Positions 8,945-21,199 of a stretch of DNA of 64,000 bases are shown piece by piece. The first letter of the stretch is position 1, and every line of letters begins with the position of its first letter. A program made the translations under genes and the position numbers. This stretch comes from Symbiodinium natans. Its lineage: Eukaryota; Sar; Dinophyceae; Suessiales; Symbiodiniaceae. Under the pieces are notes generated by a model. That model worked only from the letters and a program-made list of their open reading frames with translations. It had not been told where the DNA came from and did no database searches. Location: positions 284,541 through 348,540 of the forward strand of contig CAJNDS010002069.1 in the NCBI GenBank assembly GCA_905221605.1, written 5' to 3'.

Positions 8945-11671
8945 TCAATCCGCAAGCAGACTATACACTCCCAAGGTTGCGGCAAGCACGAGGAAGATTA
9001 GCAGATCCGGCGGTCCCAGCGGCATTTCATTCGTTACCCACATGCGGTTCTGCGCGGGAGCACACGCGGAGGTTCAGATTCCACTTGCCGCGCAAACCTT
9101 ACCATACACTGCTTGCCAATGCCAGCCCTGCGAGGCCTTCTTGCTGGTGCCATACCAGACATAGAGGAGCACCTTAGTCAAAGGTCTCAATTCTGAGACA
9201 TGAGCCCCCTGAAACCTCTCGGCTTTGACCTGCAAAGGGCCCATGTTGACCCAAGTCGCTCCCCATGCATACGGCAGAAGGATGGCCCGAGCCAGCAGGT
9301 CGAACCTCGGCCATCTCAAGACTCACGCAGCGTGAAGATTCTAAGCAGAGAGAGCAAAACACCAGGGAAAGCCAAGGCTGCCGCAGCAGGTCTGAGGCCG
9401 TCAGCGACCCCGTGAGAGACGAAGTCAGGTCCAGGCAGGCTCGGAAGAGCATCAGCACCGCAAGCAAGGCATGCCATGCCGCGTAGCCTCTTAGCATCCG
9501 CCGCTGAAGGCTCTGCAGCTTCTCATGCCACTGCGTCTCGCGCGCAGCACGATCACTACTCTGTGCAAGAAGCTCCTGACGATTCACTTTGCTGGTGGCC
9601 GGATGCAAAGGCAGCCGTGCCCAGATGTGAGGTCTTGAGGTGGTGACGGGCTTCAACTTCTGCATGGCCCTGTCAAGCACCACGTTCAGCGGCGACCCCT
9701 CCCGAGCATGTCCAGCGGCATCACGTGTGTCTTCCAAGACCAAGTAGGCGTCTGTGCTTCCGTCGCAGGCTACAAGAGCTGCTGCCGAAACACCAGGAAC
9801 CTTGGCTTGCCAAGACCAATCCACCATTTTGAAACTGAAGGTGTCTAGCTTTATTTGTTGTTTGTAGTTTCCAGGTGCTTTCAGCAATCATTGGAGTGCT
9901 CCGACCCACCGAGGCCTCCAGCGGACTTCTTATGGTTTCTTGAGGCAACTTTTGCAAAGGACTGCATGCGAAGCCTGCAATCCCCTGCCAAAGTTGAAAA
10001 AACAAGGACTGTGCCCTTGATTTGAAAACGCAATGCAGCCTGCCAACCCGCAGCGGGCGAAGGCGTTTTTTCTTGTCCTAGTGGCCTGTTTCCGAGCTCC
10101 TCTCAGACATAAAATGACCGCCTCGTGGCTGGGAGCCCTCCTGTTAGGCAAAAAACTCGCACCGCAACGAACCTGCCCTGGCCTGGGCATGAGCTACGCG
10201 GGAATCACATGTGCCGCGGTTACATGCGAGAGTTGGGTGCACTGCCAAGCCCAAGCCAGGCATAGAACCTACAGGAGCCAGAAATCACACCGCCATCCCG
10301 TCATCACCCGTCTCTGCGACTTGCTAACCCTTGCCACTGCCGAGTCTGCCAAGTGTCTTCGGCGGCCGCGGTCTCGACGGCTTCGAGATCCTGCCACGCA
10401 CCACCAGCCTTTGTCAACGAGTCTGTTCGGCCCAGGTAAACGAGACCACCAGGCACCCGCTTGAGACGATCCCGGGTACCGTAGTACTGCTTCGCATTAA
10501 AGTGCTGAAAGCTCGTACAACCGAGTCTGCCGTCCGCACCCACGTAGCCCGCAAACACCGTCGGGCCAGCTAAGAACAATTCACCACTCTCTTGCTCTTG
10601 TGCCTCCAAGCCATCTTCCTTCAGCAGCTTGAAATCCAGCTCAGGCAGAGGTTCCAGAACATGACGCTCCATGCCGTCGACGGGATCCCTCCATATCTGG
10701 CAAGTCGATGAAAGACAGAGCCAATACTCAGAGGCAATGAGCAACTCGATGACCGGCAGGTGCCGAAGCCATTCCTTGGCCAACTTGGGTTGAAGCTTCT
10801 CCGCCCATGCGACGAGTACTCTTAGGCTTCTTGGCCTTGTGCTTGCTCCACCAGGCCAAGCTCCGCGCAACTGAGAAGGAACGATGCCCAAGACCGAAAC
10901 CTGGTACTTGGAGCAGATGTCGGCAATCTCCTCGGGCCCGTTGGCCCGGATGATCACGTTGCATGCACCAAAGGCCAAGGCAAGATCCGCTTGCCCGAAG
11001 ATCGCCGCACCCCAGTAGGCCGACGAGTACTGCAGCATCCTGTCATTCTTGCCTGCCAACCCCCGCAAGGCCGTCTTGTAGTGTTGTATCTCCCACAAGG
11101 CCATTCCGTGGGTCACTGCTACACACTTGCTGTGGCGCGTCGTCCCGCCAGTGAAAACATAGCACAGCACCGATGTTGGAGACACATCCGCCGTCAAGTT
11201 CGCGCTTGCATGTGCAGGGTCTGCCAACGCTCTTCGCACATCTTCCAGCGAGAGCCTCAAACAGTCAGCCGGCAAACCTGGGACTTCGAATGCAGAATCG
11301 TCCGAGATCAGGGCCAGTGGCCGCAGCTCTCTCGCGACCCGCGCAACCCTCTCAGCTTCAGCTTTCCCACTTGGAAGATCGTTGCTCAACGCAACAACGG
11401 GTATGCCTAACAGCCATGCTGCAATGCAAGTTGCATACCACTCCCGACCTTGTCTCAGAAAAATCGCAATAGGTCTTGGGGCGAATTCCTTCGGAGAGGC
11501 CTGCGAACCACGATGCAAACCTCTGGCGGCGAAGAAGCTGGAGATGCGTCCCGCAACATCCCACAACTGCGCGTAGCTCCAGGTGCCGGCTTTGTCCAAC
11601 ACAGCTGGATCGTCAGGCTGCGTCTGCGCCAATTGCTTGTAGACGCTTCCAAGGCCACTCACGGTATCCAT
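8945..11671 (-). CDS. AMP-binding adenylate-forming enzyme with C-terminal membrane segments
   Basis: Exon 1 (11671 to about 10328) opens with MDTVSGLGSVYKQLA and encodes most of an ANL adenylation domain: the ATP-binding loop FTGGTTRHSK (A3), ASEYW (A5 region), GELFLAGPTVFAGY (A6), YGTRDRL (A7) and GRTDSLTKAGG (A8). An exon at about 9805-9430 supplies the small C-terminal domain (KVPGVSAAALVACDG) and the A10 lysine motif LPLHPATSKVNRQEL, then a hydrophobic helix (HALLAVLMLFRACLDL). Exons at about 9320-9100 (RAILLPYAWGATWVNMG) and about 9020-8945 (PPDLLIFLVLAATLGVYSLL, stop at 8945-8947) add membrane segments. The family activates carboxylic acids as acyl-adenylates; substrate and thioester partner are unknown. 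I see no fused carrier domain. The start is chosen because the frame opens 25 residues before the conserved TWSYAQL motif. Confidence 0.85.
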
Positions 11672-11910
11672 GGCATGACAAGATCAAGTGTCACAGCGTG
11701 CTGCGACTGACTTTGCTAAAGATGTCTGCCTTCGCAGAAGGCCTCATGTTCCTTTTGAAACTTGTGATCGAACATTCAAGCACCCCTGACTCTTGGATGC
11801 TGACAGCGTGTACAGCGAGCTGGCAGTGCGGCGAGAGCATGGTTGTGGCGTTCGTCACAGGACGTTTGGCAAGACGACCCTACATGTCCCAAGCTCCTCA
11901 CACCCAAAGC
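11672..11910. other. Short junction between topoisomerase II exon and the AMP-binding gene
   Basis: Only about 240 bp separate the last recognisable topoisomerase II exon from the ATG of the next gene on the same strand. No cleavage-domain motif (DGLKPGQRK, SPRYI) is present in any frame, so the remaining 500 or more residues of topoisomerase II cannot be encoded here. Confidence 0.7.
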
Positions 11911-11913
11911 GGG

Positions 11914-14900
11914 GCTCCTTCCGCGCGTCTGCCTTCTTGGTGTTGAAGGCCATGTCAATGAGGTCATCATCCTACAGCATCCGGCAGGTCATGCCAATGG
12001 AAACCGTCAGGTTGATTTGGCACCTGGTCTGAAAGGCGCCTTCTCGCCGGACAGGAAGGTGAGCTCGTGGCGTTCCAAGTCCGAGAAGTATTCGCGAGCC
12101 TGGACCAACATCATTCTGGAGCCCTATGAAACCAATCCCCAACCCTGAAAAAAGTAGCAAATCAAACAAAAAAGATGCACGTGCCTCTGCGGAGGTGCTG
12201 GTTCCGAGGCCCTTGTAGTACTTGTAAGCCCACCTCGCCGAACACCCCAAACCTAGCTTTAGGGTTTCGGGTTTAGGGTTTCAGGACGTGTCTGCAGCTG
12301 GATAGTGGTCATCCCTGTTTCGAGATCCCACCTTCGATCTTGGGATCTTTTTCTTCAGACAAGCTTCTGCATCCTCAAGCATGCCACCCGCCACCCCGCA
12401 GAGGTGATGATGGCGCAGACGGCACCAGTTTTTGTTTTGTTGCAGCTCTTCAAATGTTGCTGCATCCTCGAAAAATTTGAGAAATCACTCTCCTCGCTCT
12501 GCAGTCTTTTGAAGCTACTACCATGAGGATTGTGCAAGAATTTGTCACAATTGGGAGTTTTGCCATGGTCCACGCGAGAGAGGCGAAATGAAGTATTCTT
12601 GCTTTCGGGTCTCCAAAAGAGTAGGTGCCAGGACTGCCCAATGAACGGGTGATACTGAGTCAGGATTCAGGAGGTGTCAAGCTGTAGGTCCACAAACCCC
12701 TATGCTCATCTGGAGATTCCCGAGCGAAAAAACACTCACAGAGCTGCCAGAAGGGGCTCCCAGTCACTCCGCAGATGCGGAGCTGCGGGCATTCTCAGCG
12801 GCCGCCATGGCTGCTTGCATGATGCCTGCAACTGGAAGATTTGGGGGCTGTCAAGAGACGAGGACATTGGGAAACCGCTGCAAAGGGTCACTGTCGGTCT
12901 TTGGGAAGTGCTTTCGCAGGAGAAGGCTACTGTATTGCTATAGAACACGGCCATGTATTCCTAGTGCGTGCTTTGGCCCTTTCGTCCCCCGAATGTGACT
13001 TTTGGTCCACGGGCCCGTACAAACAAAACGCTCCGGTCGTCACCAGAGTCACCGTGAACCCTCGATCAAAGAACTGATTGCACAAAGCAACTGTTTCTGC
13101 AGAGACCCCAGGTCCAGCCTCGCACCTCTGCGGCTTTGCGCTGCCGGTACTCAGAGCGCTCCTTGGGATCCTCTGAGTTGGTCGTTTCCAAACGCCTGTC
13201 GAATCTCGTCGCGATTATTTGCTGGTCCGCAGTGTCGAGATCCTCCCAACACCGCACGGGTTGGAGGGGGGGAGGGTCCTTCAAGGTTGCCATTGCGTGC
13301 ATTGCGTGTACTAATTGGTACGAATACATCCGCGTATGACTCTGTATGCCTGTAGGCCATCTAGTACGTCAAGGTACTTGATGTCGAGGTTCACGAGTGC
13401 ATGGCCAAAGGAAGCATTAAGACGGGACAAGAACGCTAGGACTAGGAAACACACACACACACACACAGAGACAGACACAGAGACAGACACACCAACACAG
13501 AGACACACACACACACACAAGCACACGCCCAAACACACGCGCGTACACACACGCCCGCACACCCCCACACACACACACACACACACTATATATATATATA
13601 TATACATATACATACATATATATATATAGAAAAAAAAACACGCACCGCATCATGTGCCCTTGCACGTGCACTCCTGAAACCGGCGCGTAAACGTCCCGCA
13701 TGACTGGTTGGCCGGGAGCTGCATCTCGCCGTTGGTAATGGCATCACTGGGGAGCAAGTCTGTCTCCGCGATCAATTCAAATTCTTCGTTTTTTGGATCA
13801 AACTCCCTCTGCTGGGAGGTTTGACCTGAGCCGGAGACGTCGCAATCATCGTCAACACACACACACACACACATCCCTTTCGAGACAAGGCTTAAGAACA
13901 TCTCAGTCGTCAGCTTAGAGTTCTTTTCAGGCCCAGCTCTCGAAACCAACAAAAAACTTGTGAGCGCATTGCTTCTGCAGACTATGCGCCTTCTGTTGGC
14001 GGCATCGCCGCAAACTTCGAGCACGTTTCGAAAGACGGCTCGGCTTTTTCGCGGCCGCAACAACAGGATTGGCCCATGCTGGTTGCAATGGCAACGCAGA
14101 CGACTGCAAACGCTTGCAGCCTTCTTGGTAGAAACTGTAGCTGTGAGCGCATGGACGACGAGTGCTGTTTGTGCCTATAAACCTGATTTCTGGGCGCCCG
14201 TCGGCTCTGTCTGAACTGTCGAAGTGCGGGGGTACTGATACAGCGACTGTGACGGCTCTGCACAATGCACAATGAGATGCAACCGCTCAACTGTAGAAGA
14301 CAACACGTGCCACAGAGAGAGAGGCATTTAAAAAGCGTCATCTGCCCTAAGAAGATGCCTTCAAACGTGCCAGACAAACCCTCTGCCGCCATCGTTGGCC
14401 CGCTTCCAAGCTTCGTACTCGGGCACCTCAGTCACAGGAAAGATCTCAAAAACAAGAGATGTCTGAACTTGGTCACTGAGCTTTTCTCTGCTTCTTCTTC
14501 TTCTTTTCTCCTTGTTTTTTTGCTATTCTTCTTCTTCGTCTTCTTCTTCTTATTCTTCTTCTTCTTCGTCAGGGCGCTGTGAAGAAGGTCAAGACCTCGT
14601 CGTTCTTGGAGACCTGTGCTTGCGGATGCCAGAGAAACATGTTGGTCAGGTTCACTCACAACTGCCTTGACGATTGGAGTCACGAACTCGCGGAGAAAAC
14701 CTTCGCATTGGAGAAGTCCTGGAAACCTGAGGAGCATTGGTCGCATGCCGACTGATGGTGACTGCATGCAGTAGGGTCATGCACCAGTGTTGAATGAAGT
14801 TGATGACAAGGCCCTTGATGTGGGATCCGTCGAAGTCCTTGGAGCGTCTGACCATCGCCATTCAACGTTAAGAGCTCTGCTTCTGACTGTTGCCTCATGC

Positions 14901-15740
14901 AAAACAGCTCTGCTTACTGTCTGAAGCTCAATATCTAAGTCGCCTGGTCCGTCATGATCATGACCGAGCCGTACCGCAAACCGCTCGCATCCTGCAACAG
15001 GCTGCAACATTTGAACTCCGTTATTTGCTGTCGGCCGAGTGGCGCAGGAACTTCTGGAACCATGTGTATTCTGTAAAGATGCACTGTCGTTTCGAGCGAT
15101 ATAAGGGACATTTTCATGTTGAAAGCAACATGAGATGCCAAATGCCTGGTACTTCTTGGAGGCATCTAAGGCCATGATCTTCATCAAGGCTTCGATCTCC
15201 TCGTGCCCAAGACATAAGAAGCCCGAAGAAAGAGACTGGATGAGAGACCATTCACCAATCGTCCTTGTTGTCCATCATCTGCTTCTCTGACAGCTCCCTG
15301 ACGTTCCTGCCGGAGAGAAGGAGGAGTCGCGCAGCGGAAAGATGCGGAAAGAATGGCAAAGAAGCTCTCGCCTGAGCTTTCCTCTTAGAGGGAAGACCCC
15401 ATAGTGGTCCCGGCCTTGCAGTCAAAAAAGACAGCGAGAGAGAGTGAAAGAGAGAGAAGGAGAGAAAGCGCAACGCGAATATTGGACCTGCAACTCTACA
15501 ACCGCACTTTCTGGATTGGAGCTTCGAGTTTTTTACTGGCATCATCCAATTCCAGCAGAGTCCTGCAAAAACCCTCGCCTACGATGCTCAAGCCGGCCAC
15601 CGCCAGTGCCTGCATCTGCTGTGACAAGGAAGCATACATCTTACAGCTTTAAGAGCCGCGTCGCAAAGGGGCCTTGGCCGAATCCCCTTCAGTGATGATG
15701 AGGGTGCAGTCCCGAGACCGCTTGGTGCCGGCGAGGTTCG
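11914..15740 (-). CDS. TOP2: DNA topoisomerase II, TOPRIM and following exons
   Basis: Exons in protein order: DANLAGTKRSRDCTLIITEG, continuing DSAK (15740-15673, with the TOPRIM acidic EGDSA), ALAVAGLSIVG (15609-15579), RDHYGVFPLRGKL (15414-15370), NVRELSEKQMMDN (about 15305-15260), LMKIMALDASKKYQA (about 15185-15135), LRYGSVMIMTDQ (about 14975-14940), DFDGSHIKGLVINFIQHW (about 14835-14780, the Mg-binding DxD), LREFVTPIVKAV (about 14690-14655), VPEYEAWKRANDGGRGFVW (about 14420-14360), KYYKGLGTSTSAEAR (about 12225-12180), REYFSDLERHEL (about 12105-12065) and DDDLIDMAFNTKKADARKE (11971-11914). TOPRIM holds the metal ions for DNA cleavage by type II topoisomerases in the nucleus. Two introns (15672-15610 and 15578-15415) need GC donors to keep frame. 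The winged-helix/tyrosine domain that should follow is absent. Confidence 0.88.
13448..13628 (+). repeat. (AC)n and (AT)n microsatellite in a topoisomerase II intron
   Basis: AC-rich tract 13448-13586 followed by alternating AT/TA 13587-13628. It lies in the roughly 2.1-kb intron between the VPEYEAWK exon and the KYYKGLGTS exon. A second short CA tract is at 13856-13872. Confidence 0.9.
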
Positions 15741-16039
15741 CATCCTGCCAAAAAGGCGGCCGAAAAAGAGCACTCCAACAGCGAAAGCGCTTCGTCCTCC
15801 AGCTTCGGAATCCCAAAGAGTCGCTTCTGTAGACCCAGATCCTGGCTTGTGAAGCGCGCACCCCAAGAATCCCCCGCATCCACTAACATCGGGTACCAAC
15901 CAGAGACCAACCGAGCTCGAGCTTCAGCAGTGATTCTCTGTGCTGCAAGCATTCTTGGACATCGTTGGGCAGAAGACCCCGTGGCAGTCACCCTATGGGA
16001 TTTTTCACGCGGCACGAGGTCAGCCCAAGCGGAGCACAT

Positions 16040-18475
16040 CCGGCTGGTCAATCTCTGAGGTGCGCTGTGTCCCCGTATTACCGGATGTGGCTTTTGACCT
16101 GAGCTTTTCACCACGTTGCATGATTTGGCAACGCTTAAACTCAGACTTTGCGTCATGAGGACTGGACACAGAGCCGTACTTCTCATAGATCTCTCGCATC
16201 CGCCGTTTGTGCTCCTGCCACAAACAGGTCATTTTGGGGTGTGTGGTCAGCCTAGGCTTGCGGTGCAGGCGATCCTCTTCCTCTTCACGCGAGATTCTGC
16301 TCCTAATCTCGGTGTCAGAGGAACCCTTCGCGCCAGAAGATCGGGCAGAGCCTGGTGACTGTAGCCCAAGGGGAAGTCTAGCTGACGTGCACTCGCACTC
16401 TTGGGCCTCCACCATAGCCGTCACGAGAGCCGAGCATGGAGACGCGCCCTTCGGACCTTGTTGCTTTACAGTTGGAGGTGGAGAGCTGCAAAAAGATGAA
16501 AACTGACTGGGATAGTTGATAGGTGATTGCAAGTGGGAAGGGGCTAAGCTGTCAGCCCGCTTCCCCGCCACATCTCACCCTCGACTGTGGTCGGTCTCTT
16601 GGAGTAAGCCTTGCCCACGCCGACTACTGCCTCGGGCATGCGCTGAATGAACTGGGCACGATCCACGGACCCTTGCAAAAGAGATCTGGCTCCGACCTCT
16701 TCTCTCGCCTTTTCTCGCAGCCGCTCGATCTCGCTGGGGTCCATGGAGCCCTGCAACAGCAAGCTCTTAGCAACTGGCTCCCATGCCGGGCCTGATCTGC
16801 CTTGTAGCGGGCCCAATCTGGAGAGCTACCCCGGCCTCAGACACCAAGCCACGATCATGTGCAGCATGACCAAGGGAATATGTCGATGGTTCTGGGATGT
16901 GCTGGGCTTCTTGCGTCTGCGGCTGCGGCTGCGACTTCCTGAGCGGTACCATTACGAGGGCGCGCTGACCATTACCAGTAAAAATTCGGGAAATGTGAGA
17001 ATGCATCCTTTCTGCTCTGCACAGCTTGGTGCTGGACGATGTCTGCTGCGGCTACGACTTCTGCTGCGACTGCTGTCGCGGTCGTCCTTCGGACAGCAGC
17101 TCAGCACAGCAAAGCCAGAATTCTGGTGTTTTCTCTCCGTGTCCAGCCTTCTTGTCTTTCTTTTTCTTCTTCTGGTCGTGGTCCTTTGTCGAGGTTTGAG
17201 CTTAAGGGCAAATTCGCGAGGCACATGTCCACAGCAGAGCTGCTGCTTGAGAAGCAGCCACTAGCAAACCCGCCTTTAAAGGTCCGGCCACTGTTCTAGT
17301 TGGCACAAAGGCCCTGCCCCGGAGGGCCTCTGCCTGGCCCTTAAATTTGAAGGTCAAAGGTGCTTCGTCCTTTGTCTTCTCTTCATCATCGCCTTCCTTC
17401 TTCTCGTCCTTGTTCTTTCAGGTGCTGCAGCCACAAACAACAACTTCACCGCTGCTCGGGCGAATTTCAAAGAGGTTTGAGCGCTACAGTGAAGAATGTG
17501 AACGGCCACAGCCCACGGCAGCACTCCCTGTGACCACAAGCTCCACGAACAAAACTCAAAAAAGAAGTACCAAGTACATGTGCCACCTTCAGTGACAACA
17601 GAGCGCCGACCAGTCCGGGTCTGCTATGTCCTCTCCCGCGCTCAAGTCTCAAGCCTTCCTGTCATCCCAACGACCACCAGACCACCGCACCGGTACCATG
17701 ATCCCGATCGGACAGCAGCTTCATGTGGCCACGGCGGAATCATCTGGTGATACAACTATGGAATTATGGGCTACCGAGAACCAGTTCCTCGTGCCGTGCC
17801 ATGTGACGACCAGAGCCTCATCTTTCTCGTCTTTGTCGTTGTCCTTGTCTTTCTCCTTGTCTTTGTCATCTACTTCCTCATCTCTCAGAACAACCTGAAA
17901 GATCAGGGAAAGTTGACGGTGTTTGCATGATTGGGGGGGGAGGCGTTCCAGGTGAAGCCTGATGCATGGCCCCACATGGCCCACATGGCCATACACGTGA
18001 CTTCACTTCATTGGTTGAAACACAGGGAATGCGGCCAGTTTCGGCAAACTGCACCAGTCATTTGCTTAAGGCTCGCAGATTAGCAAATTGCTGCAGCTCT
18101 GGATTCACGTCGGAGACGCCTCTCCTTGGAAACAAATTCGCAGACTCCATCGTACCAGCAGCTGTGCTCTCTGGCAGTTAGAGAGGGTGGACTGGTGACA
18201 CCGGCCAGCACAAGGCACCCATCTACCACCAGCACATGCCAGCTGCCAGCAACCGGTACACAAGACACAAGGCCACATGCTCTAGTCCGATCAGCTGCGT
18301 CACAAAGGCTGAAGAAGCTACTCTTACTTCGGAAATTGGGGATTGACACGGGCACTAGAAAAGAAGCCCATGACAAGTCCCTCTGATTGCTGCACTTGGC
18401 GCTCTGCTGTAGGTTTCCCCCGGCCTTTCCCAAGTGGGACTGGACCATCGTACCGTCTTCCAACTGGATGCTCAC
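16040..18475 (-). CDS. Charged, Arg/Ser-containing exons, probable C-terminus of the Prp38-like gene
   Basis: Minus-strand frames downstream of the Prp38 core are strongly charged. They include VNPELQQFANLRALSK (about 18110-18065), RDEEVDDKDKEKDKDNDKDE (about 17885-17830), KKEGDDEEKTKDEAPLTFKF (about 17400-17345), DRDSSRSRSRSRSRHR (about 17085-17040), DPSEIERLREKAREEV (about 16745-16690) and, about 16320-16180, ISREEEEDRLHRKPRLTTHP followed by QEHKRRMREIYEKYGS. Prp38B proteins in other eukaryotes have long Arg/Ser and Lys/Glu-rich C-terminal tails, which fits the position and strand. Joining them to the Prp38 core is inference. Some could belong to another gene, or be low-complexity non-coding DNA. 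Confidence 0.45.
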
Positions 18476-19063
18476 TTTGCGCTTGTGCTGGCCTCACAGT
18501 GAGGTCAGCTCAGCAAACTAACAGCATGGAGGGTAGGGTCGAGCAATTCACACCACAATGCATCAATTTCCAGGCGATATTGGCTGCTGAACTTGCACCC
18601 CACACACTGTAGTCAAGCTTCTCAGCAAAAACGAATGATCACAAGCTCTGATCAAGCATTGCTTACATCTACTCTTGATGCCAGGTTCACATGCGACCGA
18701 TTCTAAGCAAGGCATGCAGAGCGTTGCGGCGGGGCATTCAAAGGCACGCTGAAGCCACTCGTGCCCCGCCTACGTAGTTTTTGATGTGGCCGGGTAGCCA
18801 GCTGCCGTCTATATAAACTTCCACGGCTGTGCCGGCAACCTCCGATCAGAGACAGCTTTAGACCTGCGCCTGGGGGCCTCCGGAGTTGAAAGCCTTTCGG
18901 CCCTGCTCTCAACTCTCTAATGCCCCTACGATGTTCATTGCGGCACCAGGCTCCTGTTTCAGACAATCAGGGCTCTGCCAGTGCACCGGACCTTCTTTGG
19001 AGGCAGTTCCCTCTGGACGGCAGCCATGCGCTTCCGAAACCTGTCCATGAGCATGGATATACT

Positions 19064-19665
19064 TTGGGTTTAGGGTTTAGGGTTTAGGGTTTAGGGTTAG
19101 GGGTTAGGGTTTAGGGTTTAGGGTTTAGGGTTTAGGGTTTAGGGTTTAGGGTTTAGGGTTTAGGGTTTAGGGTTTAGGGTTTAGGGTTTAGGGTTTAGGG
19201 TTTAGGGTTTAGGGTTTAGGGTTTAGGGTTAGGGTTTAGGTTTAGGGTTTGGGTTTAGGGTTTAGGGTTTAGGGTTTAGGGTTAGGGTTTAGGGTTTAGG
19301 GTTTAGGGTTAGGGTAGGGTTAGGGTTTAGGGTTTAGGTTAGGGGGTTTAGGGTTTTAGGGTTTAGGGTTTAGGTTTAGGGTTTTTAGGGTTAGGGTTTT
19401 AGGGTTTAGGGTTTAGGGTTTAGGGTTTAGGGTTTAGGGTTAGGTTAGGGGTTTAGGGTTTAGGGTTAGGGTTTAGGGTTTGGGTTTAGGGTTTAGGTTT
19501 AGGTTTTTAGGGTTAGGGTTTAGGGTTAGGGTTTTAGGGTTTAGGGTTTAGGGTTAGGGTTTAGGGTTTTTGGGGTGTGGGTTTAGGGTTTAGGGTTTAG
19601 GGTTTAGGGTTTAGGGTTTAGGGTTTAGGGTTTAGGGTTTAGGGTTTAGGGTTTAGGGTTTAGGG
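19064..19665 (+). repeat. Long interstitial telomeric array (TTTAGGG), about 600 bp
   Basis: The longest TTTAGGG array in the window. Its ends are regular, and its centre carries variants (TTAGGG, TTTTAGGG, TTTGGG). It lies between minus-strand Prp38 exons (the LPRIPV exon at about 19.87-19.93 kb and the charged exons below 18.5 kb), so it is probably intronic. Confidence 0.95.
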
Positions 19666-19839
19666 CTGTCTCTTGCTCTCAACCCTTTTTTTGAAGGTAA
19701 GGCCGGAACTGTGAGAGGGGCGCAAGCTCCTTTTCCAAGTGCTGCCGAACCTGCACACAAGTGAAGTCCTTGCAGCAATCCCACACATGCAACAGGAGTG
19801 ACGAATTTGTCAGAAGAGCTCGTGGCTCTCGATCGACAT

Positions 19840-21060
19840 GTACGAGTACGAGTCAGGACGCAGCACTGTGGCATCCCAGAAACGAGCCTTGACAGGAATT
19901 CTTGGCAGCGGGGTGTTGTAGTATCTGTCCTTCAGCACACTGCCCTCTCGAAGACATGCTGAGTGAAGCTCACACCCCGCCTAATGGAAGCCTGACACAT
20001 TGCAGAAGCTCAACGAAAACTCGACCGCCGAAGCCTTGATCATCAGGTTCTCCACATACTCACGAATGGTGGTCGTAACCTACAATGGAAGGCGGAACAT
20101 GCAACAAAATCCACCAAACACTCACACACACACACACACAAGCCATGTCGGCAAAAGCGTCTCGCATTCTCAGCCTGCTTGTCACCATCAACGTACTTCA
20201 GCTCCTGATCGTCAAAGAGGTTCTCCTCAAGCTTGTCGTACAGCTTGTTCGGAGGTACCTGAGCAGAGTAAGGAAGCCGTCGCCTCCCTCATCGAAACCC
20301 GAAAAACTGGCCATTGTCTTGCAAGGCACCACAAAGCGGACGTACAGGAATGCAGCACAGCGAACCTGATGCAAAACGGGCTGGGATCTGTGACGGAAAG
20401 TTTGGTGGCATGAAGTGCAACATAGAACATACGAAAGAGGTTTTGCCATCTGCTTAGGCTAGTAAGCTAGTACTGCAGAACCTAGCTTTCGAAGTTAAAG
20501 GCATCGGGGCAGTTGGTTAGTTGCCACCTTGGCCGAAGGATTTGCATCCAGGACTGCCAGGAGCTCATCCAAGTCCTCCGACTGCGGCAGGGTGAAGAGG
20601 CGATAGACCTTACAGTGTGAATGCGTGTGCGGAATCTGTCTCGCGTAAGAATGTCACAACCAGCAATTCTCACTCCACCTTGATCCTTGGGGGGGGATAC
20701 AAGTACAAACACGGAGGAAGCTGACACAAGTAAACACACTCCTGCCTGACAAATGAAGCAGGAAGGATGCACATTGTTCCCCGAGTTGTACACATCGAGG
20801 GTGTCGGCCTTCAGGATGATTTGTTCCGAGAGTCTCTCAACATGATTCAGGACGGAGCTGCTTCTCCCAAAAGCAGTGGAGCCGACATACTTGGCGATCT
20901 CTTCTGTCAAGGGGTCGAGATCGCTGATGTCTAAGAGGCTCTTGAAGTAGCTGGAGCCAAAGATCTGATCCTGTCGAGAGCCGGAGATGTCGAGAGGCAT
21001 TGGCACGCTGCAAAGAAAGCTACAAGACTCCCACTGCGAAGCATTGAACATTGCTTCTCA
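19840..21060 (-). CDS. PRP38: Prp38-type pre-mRNA splicing factor, conserved core
   Basis: Exons in order: MPLDISGSRQDQIFGSSYFK, then SLLDISDLDPLTEEIAKYVG (21008-20880) and NNVHPSCFICQ (about 20780-20750), equivalent to the SPYFK...VDEI...PST.FC core. RCAAFLYVRFV joins VPPNKLYDKLEENLFDDQEL (about 20365-20180) across an intron with donor GTG|GTGCCT and acceptor CAG|GTACCT, matching 'IRAxGFLYxRFxxPPxxLWxWxExxLxDDEE'. TTIREYVENLMIKASAVEFS (about 20075-20000) equals the TIGEYVxxLL motif. LPRIPVKARFWD (about 19930-19890) equals the diagnostic LPRIPV. Prp38 proteins are components of the spliceosomal B complex, needed for its activation, and act in the nucleus. The gene sits on the same strand as, and between, the two topoisomerase II halves. 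Confidence 0.85.
20109..20141 (+). repeat. (CA)n microsatellite in a Prp38 intron
   Basis: About 30 bp of ACACAC between the DDQEL-region exon and the REYVENL exon. Confidence 0.85.
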
Positions 21061-21199
21061 GGAGTGCTCCTTCAGCAAGCTACTGCACTTGAAGGTGCGA
21101 CGGGAATAGTCTTCCTCATCTTCCTTGACAAACGAGGATGTGACAGCCATTCGATGCTTGCGCTGAAGATCGTGACCATGCGTGCATTCAGGTGAAGTT

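Noticed and set aside
10033-10464. 143-codon plus-strand frame
   Set aside because: It overlaps the AMP-binding gene on the other strand and its intron, and has no motif of its own.
13311-13630. Cys/Val and His/Thr frames
   Set aside because: (AC)n and (AT)n microsatellite within a topoisomerase II intron.
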